64,000 nt of DNA from an uncultured Pelagibacteraceae bacterium (GCA_902529645.1 CABZXO010000006.1:1-64000); one strand, 5' to 3'; positions 39,859 through 49,461 are shown, numbered from the stretch's first letter. Notes: generated from the letters alone by a model not told the origin. Translations and numbers: made by a program.

Positions 39859-41114
39859 TGAGTAAAATTTTAAAAGTAAAAGCACGTCAAGTTTTTGACA
39901 GTAGAGGAAATCCAACAGTAGAGGCAGAGGTTTATATAAAAAATAATAGCGCATCCGCTATTTGTCCTTCAGGTGCTTCTACAGGAACTTTTGAAGCTTT
40001 TGAAAAAAGAGATAAAAATAATAAACGGTATTTAGGAAAAAGTGTTTTAAATGCAGTTAACTTGGTTAACACAAAAATTTCAAAAAAATTAAAAGGACAA
40101 AGTATTCATAACCAAGAAAGAATTGATACATTGCTAATCAACTTGGATGGCACAAGACAAAAAACTAATTTAGGAGCTAATGCAATGTTAGCTGTTTCTA
40201 TGGCTGTTAAAAAACTTTCTGCAAAAGCAAAAAAATTACCTTTGTACAAAACTTTTTCTCAAAAAAATAACTTTCAATTACCTTATCCATTAATGAACAT
40301 TATTAATGGTGGAGCGCATGCAAATAATGGTCTAAGAATTCAAGAGTTTATGATCAGACCTGATCGAGCAAAAAGTTTTTCTGAGGCAATGCGGATTTGT
40401 TTTGTTGTCATTAAAAACTTAAGTAAATTAATTAAAGATAAAGGTTTATCAACTTCAGTAGGTGATGAAGGTGGGTTTGCACCCATGATCAGTAGTAATA
40501 ATCAAGCTTTAGATTTAATTGTGAGTGCAATTAAAAAATCGGGATTTATTAATGGTAAAGATGTTTCCATTTGTCTAGATGTGGCTGCTAATGAATTATA
40601 TAAAAAAAACAAATACTCTATTCATTCAAAAAGTTATATTTCAGTGGATAAATCAATTAAAGAATATCAAAAAATTATTAAAAAATTTAAAATTAAGTCC
40701 ATTGAAGATCCATTTGCTGAAAATGATTGGTTGGCATGGAATAAATTAATGAAATCAATAAAAAAAATTCAGATCGTTGGAGATGATTTGTATGTAACAA
40801 ATCTTGAAAGATTAAAGAAAGGTTTCTTAAATATTTCCTCTAATTCTATCTTAATAAAACTAAATCAAATTGGTACCGTTTCAGAAACCTTAGATGTAAT
40901 TAAATTTGCTCAAACCATTGGATATAAAACAATTATATCTCACCGATCAGGCGATAGTGAGGATACGTTTATTGCTGATTTAGCAGTGGGTACTAATTCA
41001 AATCAAATTAAAACAGGATCTTTAGCTAGATCTGAAAGGGTTGCAAAATATAATCAATTAATCCGTATTGAAGAAGAACTTGGAAAAAAAGCGAGGATGA
41101 ATAAGATCAATTAA
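39858..41114 (+). CDS. eno: Enolase
   Basis: Converts 2-phosphoglycerate to phosphoenolpyruvate. The 418 residues carry the family motifs: ARQVFDSRGNPTVE, PSGASTGTFEA, the metal ligands in CLDVAANELY, IEDPFAEND and GDDLYVTN, the catalytic lysine in SILIKLNQIGT and SHRSGDSEDTFIADLAV. The start is GTG, sharing a G with the kdsA TAG. MSKILKVKARQVFDSRG is the normal N-terminus, so the start is secure. The stop shares one base with ftsB. Confidence 0.98.
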
Positions 41115-41416
41115 TGCTTCGATTAATAAAAAGAAATTATTTTTTATTAATATCTATTTTTCTTATTTTCTATTTTGGTTTTAATTTAGTTTCAGGAGAA
41201 AGAGGTCTTTTTTCGTATATAGAAAAAAAGGAACTTTTGTCTAACTTGAAAAAAAAAGAATTAACCCTAACTAATAAAATAGAAGATATGGATCATAAAA
41301 ATTCACTTCTAAGCACTAATTTAGACCTTGATTATATTGAGACTTTAATTAGAGAACGATTTTTGTTTGGTAAAAAAAATGAGACAATTTATATAATTAA
41401 AAAAGATGAAAAGTAG
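41114..41416 (+). CDS. ftsB: FtsB/DivIC-type septum formation initiator
   Basis: Small bitopic division protein that recruits and helps activate the septal peptidoglycan synthase with FtsL and FtsQ. The 100 residues have a short cytoplasmic end, one membrane helix (about 10-27) and a periplasmic coiled coil (about 38-72) followed by the conserved [19 protein letters not shown] region. Location directly after eno is diagnostic in proteobacteria. It overlaps lipA by 11 bp. The pdh genes that usually follow it in alphaproteobacteria are missing here. Confidence 0.92.
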   Translation: MLRLIKRNYFLLISIFLIFYFGFNLVSGERGLFSYIEKKELLSNLKKKELTLTNKIEDMDHKNSLLSTNLDLDYIETLIRERFLFGKKNETIYIIKKDEK

Positions 41417-42326
41417 ACATCCAGAAAAAGAAAACAAACCGATTAATCCAATTAAAAAAAAACCAGAATGGATTCGATCAAAACTTACAAATAGTAAGGA
41501 ATTTTTTTTAACTAAAACAATAGTAAATAACAATAATCTTGTAACTGTTTGTCAGGAAGCAAACTGTCCAAATATAACTGAATGTTGGAGTAAGCGACAT
41601 GCAACGTTCATGATAATGGGTGACACTTGTACAAGAGCATGTGCTTTTTGTGATGTTAAAACTGGTGTGCCAGGAAAATTAGATCAACTTGAACCTATTA
41701 AGATTGCAGAAGCGGTTAAAAAACTAAATTTAAAACATGTTGTTATTACTTCAGTGGACAGAGACGATTTAGATGATGGTGGATCAGAACATTTTTTTGA
41801 AGTGATTAATCAAACTAGAAAATCAAACCCAAATACTACAATTGAAGTTCTCACACCTGATTTTTTAAGAAAAGGGGATGCTTATAAAAAAGTTTTAGAT
41901 GCTAAACCAGATGTTTTTAATCATAATATTGAAACTGTCCCTAGCCTTTATTTAAAAGTTCGACCCGGATCTAGATATTTTGCATCTTTAGAACTTTTGA
42001 AAAATGCAAAAAAAGTAAACAAAAATATTTTTACTAAATCTGGAATAATGGTTGGCTTAGGGGAGACAAGAGACGAAATTTTACAAGTCATGGATGATTT
42101 AAGAGCTGCGGATGTTGATTTTATAACGATCGGTCAATATTTACAGCCTTCAACAAAACATTATCCATTAGATCGATATTACACGCCAAAAGAATTTGAA
42201 GATTTAGGAACAATAGCAAAAGCCAAAGGTTTTTTGTTGGTATCTTCATCCCCTTTAACTAGATCTTCATATCATGCTGATGAAGATTTTGCAAAACTTC
42301 AACAAAATAGATTAAAAAATAATTAA
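41406..42326 (+). CDS. lipA: Lipoyl synthase
   Basis: Radical SAM enzyme that inserts two sulfurs into protein-bound octanoyl groups to make lipoate for 2-oxoacid dehydrogenases and the glycine cleavage system. The auxiliary cluster ligands C49, C54 and C60 and the radical SAM ligands C75, C79 and C82 (TCTRACAFC) are visible. The C-terminal [12 protein letters not shown] contains the serine ligand region. The 306 residues are normal. It overlaps ftsB by 11 bp and ratA by 1 bp. Confidence 0.98.
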   Translation: MKSRHPEKENKPINPIKKKPEWIRSKLTNSKEFFLTKTIVNNNNLVTVCQEANCPNITECWSKRHATFMIMGDTCTRACAFCDVKTGVPGKLDQLEPIKIAEAVKKLNLKHVVITSVDRDDLDDGGSEHFFEVINQTRKSNPNTTIEVLTPDFLRKGDAYKKVLDAKPDVFNHNIETVPSLYLKVRPGSRYFASLELLKNAKKVNKNIFTKSGIMVGLGETRDEILQVMDDLRAADVDFITIGQYLQPSTKHYPLDRYYTPKEFEDLGTIAKAKGFLLVSSSPLTRSSYHADEDFAKLQQNRLKNN

Positions 42327-42781
42327 TGCCAAAAGCATCAGTTAAGCGATTAATTGATAACAGAAAAGATAAACTAATTGAGTTTGTTTTAGATATCGAA
42401 AAATACCCAGAATTTATTCCTTTCTGTGATAATTCAAAAGTTTATGAGAGAAGTGATAACGGAGATACAATAAATATAATTGCTGATCTTACAATAGGTA
42501 AAGGGCCGTTTAAGGATACATTTAAAAGTGACGTTAAATTAAATAAAAAAAATGATCATATTCATGTTGTTAATTTAGGTGGACCATTAAATCATTTGGA
42601 AAATAATTGGAAATTTATTGAAGTAGGAAATGATGTTGATGGTTACAAAACAGAAGTTTTATTTGATATTGATTTTGAAATTGAAAATAAGTTTTTAAAT
42701 ATTTTAATGACTAAATCTTTTCAATTTGGTTTAGAAAAAATAGCAGATGCTTTTCAAAAAAGAGCAGAAAATATTAGATAA
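42326..42781 (+). CDS. RatA/Coq10-family START-domain protein
   Basis: A 151-residue SRPBCC/START-like protein of the family named RatA in gammaproteobacteria and Coq10 in mitochondria, where Coq10 binds ubiquinone and is needed for respiration. The N-terminal IEKYPEFIPFCDNSKVYER motif and the central hydrophobic-cavity strands fit the family. Location immediately after lipA is the standard alphaproteobacterial position. A role in quinone handling is more likely than a toxin role, but the sequence alone does not decide. Confidence 0.9.
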   Translation: MPKASVKRLIDNRKDKLIEFVLDIEKYPEFIPFCDNSKVYERSDNGDTINIIADLTIGKGPFKDTFKSDVKLNKKNDHIHVVNLGGPLNHLENNWKFIEVGNDVDGYKTEVLFDIDFEIENKFLNILMTKSFQFGLEKIADAFQKRAENIR

Positions 42782-42808
42782 TTTTTTAAAATATTATAAA
42801 TATCTTAT

Positions 42809-44248
42809 ATGTTAAATTTATTTAAATTATTTTTATCTTTATTGATAATATCTTTATATTTTAATTCATACTCCTTTGCTGAATTTAGTTATTATGGATC
42901 AATAAATCCTGCAAAACATTATAAAAATTTAAAAACACGTTCATATAACGATAAAATAGGTAAAAAAGACCTTTGGATAGACAATTCTATAAATTTAGAT
43001 GTCATTGATTTTAAAATTAATCATCAAAGAAAAGTTTTACCTGATGATTATTTTAATAGAAAAACCTGTGATGTACCAAATAAAAAACTTATTGATAAAG
43101 TAGCAAGTGGTAAATTGCCTCGTAGTTTAAAAGAATTATATTCTGAGCCTTTGATGGTAGTTGGAAAAGGTTATGATAAAAAAAAAGTTTTATCAGGTGC
43201 ACCAGATGGTGCAAGAAAAGAAACACAAATATTAAGAAAATGGTTAACGACATATGTTTGTGAGTCAGAAAACCTAGATTTTAAGAAATCACTTGCAAAA
43301 GAAATTAAATTTTTTTTGCTAAAATGGGCTAAAGCTGAAGCTTTCATGAAAACTAGAAAAAATAATAGTGATACGTATTGCTGTATTCAAGATGGTGTCC
43401 TTAATATGAATTATAATATGTCAGATTTTCTTACTGCATATTTAGTAGTTACTAGAGACTTTCCTGATGATCCAAATAATGAAAAAATAATTATTGATTG
43501 GGTTAAAAAATATATGAAAAAATATGGAAATAGACATTTTAAAAAAGACAGTGTGGGTCAGTTTTTTAATCAACATGCTATACTTAGAGATTACCTTAAT
43601 CTAAAAATTGCTATTCTAACAAATGATAATAAACTTTTTGCTTTAGCAGCTAAAAGGGCATTAATATTTTTAGCTCAATCAACTCCAGAAGGTGTTTATC
43701 CATACACTGCTGTCAGAGGTCAAAAAGCAACTTTTTATAACCACGAAGCGATGAATGATTATACTCATTTACTAGAGGTATTGAGAGCTCAAGATTATGA
43801 TTTATATAATTTTGAATTAGCAGGAAGAAGCTATCTTAAAAATGCAGAATTTTTAATGGGTGTTTGGGAAAATTATGATTGTGCAAAAGGCTTTACTTAT
43901 GAAAATTATACTAATGAAAAATTACAAAAAGGTACTTCTTATAGATTATGTGAACAAATTTCATCAAATGATGAATATAATTTATTACAATATTACGCAA
44001 AGATTAACGCTGGCTCGGATGGAAGGTTACCTGATAGAGCGGATCCTACAATACAAAATTTAACAAATTATAAAGGTGGACAATTAGAATGGGTTATTTT
44101 TTTTCATCGAAATTTTCCAGACAACAAGTACTCAAAAAAATCTCAAGAATTGGCTTTAATTAGTAATTTAAAAAAGGATAAATGGAAGTCGAAAGGACAT
44201 GGTTTGATTACTTCTGCAATTTTTTCTTATATTCCTGATAAGAATTAA
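42809..44248 (+). CDS. Periplasmic alginate-lyase-like protein (PL5/AlgL-type alpha/alpha toroid)
   Basis: The 479-residue protein begins with a signal peptide of about 24 residues ending SFA. Its order of motifs resembles AlgL (PL5): LLKWAKAEAFM (171-180), an MSDFLTAYLVVTRDFPDDPNN stretch at 204-224, FNQHAILRDY (253-262, where AlgL has NNHSYW), TNDNKLFALA (271-280), PEGVYPYTAVRGQKATFYNHEA (from 293), with R303, Y310 and H312. Six cysteines (87, 151, 191, 192, 358, 381) suggest disulfides. It may cleave a mannuronate-like polymer, but substrate and activity are unknown. It lies alone between ratA and convergent cinA. Confidence 0.6.
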   Translation: MLNLFKLFLSLLIISLYFNSYSFAEFSYYGSINPAKHYKNLKTRSYNDKIGKKDLWIDNSINLDVIDFKINHQRKVLPDDYFNRKTCDVPNKKLIDKVASGKLPRSLKELYSEPLMVVGKGYDKKKVLSGAPDGARKETQILRKWLTTYVCESENLDFKKSLAKEIKFFLLKWAKAEAFMKTRKNNSDTYCCIQDGVLNMNYNMSDFLTAYLVVTRDFPDDPNNEKIIIDWVKKYMKKYGNRHFKKDSVGQFFNQHAILRDYLNLKIAILTNDNKLFALAAKRALIFLAQSTPEGVYPYTAVRGQKATFYNHEAMNDYTHLLEVLRAQDYDLYNFELAGRSYLKNAEFLMGVWENYDCAKGFTYENYTNEKLQKGTSYRLCEQISSNDEYNLLQYYAKINAGSDGRLPDRADPTIQNLTNYKGGQLEWVIFFHRNFPDNKYSKKSQELALISNLKKDKWKSKGHGLITSAIFSYIPDKN

Positions 44249-44271
44249 ATTAAATCAACAATTAATTTAAT
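44244..44271. terminator. Inverted repeat at a convergent gene junction, possible bidirectional terminator
   Basis: ATTAAATTAA (44244-44253), an 8-base loop and TTAATTTAAT (44262-44271) form a perfect 10-bp, all-A/T inverted repeat. It spans both stop codons of the lyase-like gene and cinA. A T tract lies a few bases beyond it on the plus strand. A+T-only stems are weak and common by chance here. Confidence 0.3.
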
Positions 44272-44709
44272 AACCTTTTTTACAGTTAGTTTTTGAATTA
44301 TATTTCTTTTACCTGATTTGAATCTATTTTGACTAATCAAGATAGTTTTACCCTTTTTAATACCAATAAAAACAAGACCAATAGGTTTAACTTTTGATCC
44401 TCCTCCTGGACCGGCAATTCCTGTTATCGAAATGTTAATTTTACTCTTTGAAATTTTAGATAAATTTTGAACCATTGCCTTACAACATTCATGGCTTACT
44501 GCACCATATTTTTTAATAATATTTTTATTTACCTTTAATATTTTTATTTTAGCTTGATTAGAGTAAGTAGTTAGACCCATTTGAAAGTATTTTGACGAAT
44601 TAGCTAATTGAGTAAAATTATGAGCCAATAATCCACCCGTACAAGATTCAGCTACAGATATAGTTAATTTTTTTTTAATTAATTTTTTATGAAGTAATTG
44701 AATACTCAT
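44245..44709 (-). CDS. pncC: CinA C-terminal domain protein (nicotinamide-nucleotide amidohydrolase, PncC)
   Basis: Stand-alone CinA-C domain that deamidates nicotinamide mononucleotide to nicotinic acid mononucleotide and so recycles NAD breakdown products. The 154 residues carry the family motifs SVAESCTGGLLAHNFTQL, with the catalytic serine region, and ITGIAGPGGGSKVKPIGLVFIGI. The N-terminal MoCF-like domain of full CinA is absent, which is common in alphaproteobacteria. It shares one base with pgpA upstream and overlaps the lyase-like gene by 4 bp at its end. Confidence 0.93.
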   Translation of the reverse strand: MSIQLLHKKLIKKKLTISVAESCTGGLLAHNFTQLANSSKYFQMGLTTYSNQAKIKILKVNKNIIKKYGAVSHECCKAMVQNLSKISKSKINISITGIAGPGGGSKVKPIGLVFIGIKKGKTILISQNRFKSGKRNIIQKLTVKKVIKLIVDLI

Positions 44710-45200
44710 TAGAATTTTAAGCTTATTAAATATATTAATATCATTGAATATAATCCTGCCATTATATCATCCATAATTATTCCAAAATAGTTCTTATGGT
44801 TTTTATCAAAATAACTTACTGGAAAAGGTTTTAGGATGTCAAAAAATCTAAAAAAGATAAAAGATAGAATATAATAAATTTCAATTAAAATACTTATTTG
44901 ATTAGTTTGATTTAAATATAATAGTAAAATTAAAGGCATTGATTGTCCTAAAACTTCATCAATTACTATTTGTCGCGGATCTTTATTTTTAAATTCAGAC
45001 TCAGAGTCTTTTACTGCATAAAATGAATAAAAGAATAAAAGTACAAAAAAAATAATTGAAAACTTAAGATCTGTGTATCCTAGAATCTCGTAAGCAATAT
45101 AAATAAAAACAACTGTAACCACGGATGTTATTGTGCCAGGAATTTTGGTTAAATATCCATATCCAAAGAAAGTAGATAATAAAACATTTATTTTTTTCAT
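44709..45200 (-). CDS. pgpA: Phosphatidylglycerophosphatase A
   Basis: Inner-membrane phosphatase that makes phosphatidylglycerol from its phosphate, downstream of CDP-diacylglycerol (CdsA). The 163 residues contain about four membrane helices and the family motifs VIDEVLGQSMPL and FRFFDILKPFPVSYFDKNHKNYFGIIMDD (about residues 115-143), which hold the acidic active-site residues. It overlaps ispDF by 4 bp and shares one base with pncC, so the three minus-strand genes form one unit. Confidence 0.93.
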   Translation of the reverse strand: MKKINVLLSTFFGYGYLTKIPGTITSVVTVVFIYIAYEILGYTDLKFSIIFFVLLFFYSFYAVKDSESEFKNKDPRQIVIDEVLGQSMPLILLLYLNQTNQISILIEIYYILSFIFFRFFDILKPFPVSYFDKNHKNYFGIIMDDIMAGLYSMILIYLISLKF

Positions 45201-46297
45201 TCACTTATTGAGCAAATAACCTCACAAGCTATCGCTTTTTCCTTTCCAATTAATCCTAGTTTTTCTACAGTTTTACCTTTAAGGTTGATTAATTCTTTAT
45301 CTATATTTAATAAATTTGATAAAGATTTAATTATTTTATCTCGATAATTTGAAACTTTTGGTTGTTCACAAATCAAATTTACATCTAAATTATTTATGTA
45401 AAAATTATTATTATTTAATATCTCAATAATGGGCTTAAGCATTTTAGGTGATCTAATATTTTTAAATTTTTTTTGATTATCTGGAAAAAAAGTTCCGATA
45501 TCTTTTTTTCTCATTGCTCCTAGTATCGAGTCTATTACAGAATGAATAATGACATCACCATCAGAGTGCCCTTTAAGACCTGAATGAAAAGGAATTTTTA
45601 TTCCTCCTAAAAAAAGCTTTTTACCTACTATTAATCTATGAATATCAAAACCTATACCAAAATAAGTTTTATTAGTTTCGATATCTTCTTTAAATGTAAT
45701 TTTATTGTTTAAATTTTCTCCTTTAATAAATTTTACTTTTAAATTATTTTCAATAAACAATGTTGCTTCATCAGTAATTTTATTTTTTTGTTTAATTGAA
45801 AGAACATATAAATCTTTAAATTTAAAAGCTTGTGGAGTTTGAGTTAAAATTGAATTATTTCGATTTAAGTTAAAAAGTTTGTTTTTTACTTTGTATTTAA
45901 TGGAGTCTTTTGACTTTATATAGGGAATTACCGCTTTATTATTTTTAAGTGACTTAATTAGTGTTTTTAAAAGCCTGATAGTAAAATTTGGTCTTGCAGC
46001 ATCGTGAATTAGAACATTATTAGGTTTAAATTTTTTTATATATTTTAAGGCTATTAAGGAAGAATCAGATCTTTCTTTACCACCTTTTATAATCGACACA
46101 TTTTTAGGAAATTTTTCTTTAATACTTTTTTTATTATTTACGACCAATATAATTTTTTTAAAGAGCTTTGATTTCATTGCTTTTTCTAAAGAATGTTTAA
46201 AAAGAGCCTTGTTTTTGTAAAAAATAAATTGTTTAAGTTGTTTCGAATTAAATCTTTTGCTTTGTCCTGATGCTAGTATTATAAAATAATTATTCAT
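45197..46297 (-). CDS. ispDF: Bifunctional MEP cytidylyltransferase / MECDP synthase
   Basis: Catalyses two steps of the MEP isoprenoid pathway, downstream of Dxr. The N-terminal half (about 1-208) is the IspD nucleotidyltransferase with ASGQSKRFNSKQLKQF, HDAARPN and TQTPQAFKF. The C-terminal half (about 212-366) is IspF with the zinc-site motifs GFDIHRL and GHSDGDVIIHSVIDSILG and the terminal KAIACEVIC. The fusion is typical of alphaproteobacteria. It starts 24 bp from divergent ntrY. dusB and ntrBC, usual neighbours on this side, are absent. Confidence 0.96.
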   Translation of the reverse strand: MNNYFIILASGQSKRFNSKQLKQFIFYKNKALFKHSLEKAMKSKLFKKIILVVNNKKSIKEKFPKNVSIIKGGKERSDSSLIALKYIKKFKPNNVLIHDAARPNFTIRLLKTLIKSLKNNKAVIPYIKSKDSIKYKVKNKLFNLNRNNSILTQTPQAFKFKDLYVLSIKQKNKITDEATLFIENNLKVKFIKGENLNNKITFKEDIETNKTYFGIGFDIHRLIVGKKLFLGGIKIPFHSGLKGHSDGDVIIHSVIDSILGAMRKKDIGTFFPDNQKKFKNIRSPKMLKPIIEILNNNNFYINNLDVNLICEQPKVSNYRDKIIKSLSNLLNIDKELINLKGKTVEKLGLIGKEKAIACEVICSISE

Positions 46298-46321
46298 TTA
46301 TATGGTAGTTTTTATATTCAA

Positions 46322-48106
46322 ATGTACGAATTTATTAAAAAAAATATATATCTAATAATATTATTTATTATCACATTATCGATAGGTTTTTTAACTTTTT
46401 TAACTTTTATAGATAAAGGTTTTATTGAATTATCAGATCAAAATTTACAGATTTTATTAGTTCTAAATATTTTTCTTTTATTTGCGCTTTTTGTTTTTAT
46501 TTTTATTGAAATTAAGAGTGCAATTAAAAACGATATAGATAAAGACGGTTTAAAATCAAATAAAAAATATATTACATACTTTGGTTTATTTACTTTAATT
46601 CCATCAGTATTAATTTCAATATTTTCACTCTTTTTATTTTCTTTTGCATTAGAAAAATATTTTGACAAAAAAGTTACCACAGTTGTTAACAATTCTTATG
46701 AGTTGGCAAGGAATTACGTAGAGGAAATCAGAAATAAAATTCAATCTGATATTGTTTTGATAGCTTTTGATACAAATAAAAGTAAAAAATTTTTAAATGA
46801 TAATCAAAATGAATATAAAAGATTTTTAGATACACAAAAATTAATAAGAAATGTAGATGAAGTTCATATTATAGATATTAATAAAAAACTATTATTTACA
46901 ACTTTGAATGATGATCAAACATATGTACCACCAGTCGACAGAGCTTTAAATTTAGTTTTGGACGATGATCGTCCTTTAAAAATAATAAATGCACCTGAAA
47001 ATATCTCCGCAGCAATAATGAGGCTGCAAAATTTTGAAGATAGATTTTTATATGTCGTAAAATATTTAGATAAAGATATTTCAAAATATTTAACAGAATC
47101 TCAGGAAGCTATTAATTTTTACTATACTGTTGAGGAAAAAAGTACTGGAATTAAAATCTCATTTGCTATTATTTATATTATAGTAGTAAGTGTTTTATTA
47201 TTTGTTTCTATATCAATAGCAATAAGGTTTTCGTCTAGATTTTTTAGATCTATCAATAATTTAATTCTAGCATCAACATCCATTGGACAAGGAGATTTTA
47301 ATGCAAAAGTTCCTGAAGTGAAGACAGATAAAGATTTAGAAACTTTGAATAAAAATTTTAACTTGATGATAGATAGACTTAAAAGCCAGCAAGAAAAACT
47401 AATTATTAATGAAAGACATGAGGCATGGGGTAGCTTAGCTAGAAAACTTGCTCATGAAATTAAAAATCCTCTTACACCAATCCAATTAACCATTGATAGA
47501 TTAAAAAATAAATATTCTAAACAATTGGATGAAAATGAAATAGAGAATTTTAAAGATAATTTAAAAATTATAAATAATCAAATAAAACAAATCGAAAAAT
47601 TAATTAACGAATTTTCTGACTTTGCAAGAATGCCTAAACCAATTTTTAGAGAAAATAATTTAGTAAATATAATTCTTGAAAATATAAATTTGTTAAAAGA
47701 ATTAGATAATTCTATTGAAATTACTTTTAAAAAAGATTTTGAAAAAATTCTGTTAGAGAGCGATAAAGAACAAATAAGTAGAGTATTTTTAAATTTAATT
47801 AAAAATTCCATTGAAAGTATTAATCAAAAATCCCAAAACAACAACAATTTCAGCAAAAAAATTGCTATTGAACTTTCTGAAGATGATAGCCACATAAAAG
47901 TCACTATAGAAGACAATGGTGTTGGTTTTAGTGAATTAAAAAATAATATTAAAGATATACTTAATCCGTATTTCACAACAAAGAAAAATGGAACCGGTTT
48001 AGGATTATCAATAGTTAATAAAATAATTAATGATCACAATGGAAAAATAGACTTTATACCAATTCAAAATGGTGCAAAAGTTAATATTAAATTTTTAAAA
48101 CAATAA
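46322..48106 (+). CDS. ntrY: Nitrogen regulation sensor histidine kinase NtrY
   Basis: Membrane sensor kinase partner of NtrX. The 594 residues have N-terminal helices (about 10-33, 41-63, 85-110), an extracytoplasmic sensing region to about 275, a further helix, a HAMP segment, the HisKA domain with the phosphoacceptor H378 in ARKLAHEIKNPLTPIQ, and a HATPase_c domain with NLIKNSIES, EDNGVGF and NGTGLGLSIVNKI. Typical NtrY proteins are about 750 residues, so this one is compact. It shares one base with ntrX. Confidence 0.95.
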   Translation: MYEFIKKNIYLIILFIITLSIGFLTFLTFIDKGFIELSDQNLQILLVLNIFLLFALFVFIFIEIKSAIKNDIDKDGLKSNKKYITYFGLFTLIPSVLISIFSLFLFSFALEKYFDKKVTTVVNNSYELARNYVEEIRNKIQSDIVLIAFDTNKSKKFLNDNQNEYKRFLDTQKLIRNVDEVHIIDINKKLLFTTLNDDQTYVPPVDRALNLVLDDDRPLKIINAPENISAAIMRLQNFEDRFLYVVKYLDKDISKYLTESQEAINFYYTVEEKSTGIKISFAIIYIIVVSVLLFVSISIAIRFSSRFFRSINNLILASTSIGQGDFNAKVPEVKTDKDLETLNKNFNLMIDRLKSQQEKLIINERHEAWGSLARKLAHEIKNPLTPIQLTIDRLKNKYSKQLDENEIENFKDNLKIINNQIKQIEKLINEFSDFARMPKPIFRENNLVNIILENINLLKELDNSIEITFKKDFEKILLESDKEQISRVFLNLIKNSIESINQKSQNNNNFSKKIAIELSEDDSHIKVTIEDNGVGFSELKNNIKDILNPYFTTKKNGTGLGLSIVNKIINDHNGKIDFIPIQNGAKVNIKFLKQ

Positions 48107-49461
48107 TGAGTGAAGAAATTTTAATCGTAGACGATAACGCAGATATCAGAAATATAATTAATGAATTAATTATTGATGCTGGTTATACAACTAGATTAGC
48201 TGCAAATTATAACCAAGCACTTGCAGAAATAGATAAAAAATTACCTGATGTAGCAATTCTTGATGTTAAATTGGACAAGGGAGATAATGACGGTATTGAA
48301 CTTCTTTCACATATTAAATCTAAAAATAAAGATACTCCTGTTATAATTATTTCTGGTCATGCAAACATTGAAATGGCTGTTAAATCTTTGCAGCACGGAG
48401 CATTTGAATTTATAGAAAAACCATTCGATCAGGAAAGATTACTTAACTTTGTTAAAAGAGCAGTTGAAAACTTTAATTTAAAAAAACAAAATAAAGAATA
48501 TGAAAGTAAATTATTTTCATCATATGAATTAATAGGAAATAGCAAAAATATAGTAAATGTAATTGATCAAATTAAAAAAATATCAGTAACCGAAAGTAGA
48601 GTATTTATAAGTGGACCTTCAGGTTCAGGAAAAGAATTAATTGCTAGAAAAATTCATAAATCTTCTTTAAGAGGCAAAAATCCATTTATTGTCTTAAATG
48701 GTGCTTTACTAGATACCAACAAATATGAATTAGAATTATTTGGCGAAGAAAAAGAAAATGGATCTATAGCATATGGTGCTTTAGAGAAAGCTAATAAAGG
48801 AACACTATTAATTGATCAAGTTTCAGAAATACCATTAGATATACAATCTAAAATATTAAGAGTTCTAACCGATCAAAAATTTAAAAGAGTTAATGGAATT
48901 AATGATGTTAGTGTGGATGTAAGATTAATTTGTTCATCAAGTAAAGATTTAAAAAAAGAAATAGAAATTGGAAATTTTAGAGAAGATTTATTTCATAGAA
49001 TAAATGTTTTTGAGATAAATATTGAACCTTTAAATCAAAGAATTTCAGATATTCCTTTATTAATCAAATATTTTTCAAAAAAAATATCTGAAAATTATAA
49101 AATTAGAGAGTTAGACATAGATGAAAACAATAGTTACATACTCAATCATAATTGGCACGGTAACGTAAGAGAATTGAGAAATTTAATAGAGAGAATTGCA
49201 ATATTACAACCAGATTCAAAAGATAAAATTTCAAATATTATTAAAGAATCTCTAAAAAATTCAAATTTTGATGATCAATTGGCAGAAAATAGCCTTTCTG
49301 TGCCATTAAAAGAAGCTAGAGAAAAATTCGAAAAGGAGTATTTAACTATTCAACTTAAAAAATTTAATGGAAATATTTCTAAGACAGCTAATTTTGTTGG
49401 AATGGAAAGAAGTGCATTACATAGAAAGTTAAAAGGTTTGGGCATCAAAGAATTTAATTAG
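48106..49461 (+). CDS. ntrX: Response regulator NtrX with degenerate AAA+ domain
   Basis: Regulator with a receiver domain (D53 phosphoacceptor in ILDVKL, K105), an AAA+ domain with an intact Walker A GPSGSGKE (170-177), and a Fis-type HTH near 420-445 (NISKTANFVGMERSALHRKLKG). The GAFTGA sigma-54 contact loop is missing: LFGEEKENGSIAYGALEKA (211-229) takes its place. The Walker B glutamate is glutamine, Q238 in LLIDQVSE, encoded by CAA at 48817-48819. It therefore probably acts without ATP hydrolysis or sigma-54, as proposed for other alphaproteobacterial NtrX proteins. Confidence 0.95.
   Translation: MSEEILIVDDNADIRNIINELIIDAGYTTRLAANYNQALAEIDKKLPDVAILDVKLDKGDNDGIELLSHIKSKNKDTPVIIISGHANIEMAVKSLQHGAFEFIEKPFDQERLLNFVKRAVENFNLKKQNKEYESKLFSSYELIGNSKNIVNVIDQIKKISVTESRVFISGPSGSGKELIARKIHKSSLRGKNPFIVLNGALLDTNKYELELFGEEKENGSIAYGALEKANKGTLLIDQVSEIPLDIQSKILRVLTDQKFKRVNGINDVSVDVRLICSSSKDLKKEIEIGNFREDLFHRINVFEINIEPLNQRISDIPLLIKYFSKKISENYKIRELDIDENNSYILNHNWHGNVRELRNLIERIAILQPDSKDKISNIIKESLKNSNFDDQLAENSLSVPLKEAREKFEKEYLTIQLKKFNGNISKTANFVGMERSALHRKLKGLGIKEFN

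Noticed and set aside
48106-49461. Sigma-54-dependent activation by NtrX
   Set aside because: The GAFTGA loop is absent and the Walker B glutamate is replaced, so the protein cannot be a normal sigma-54 activator.
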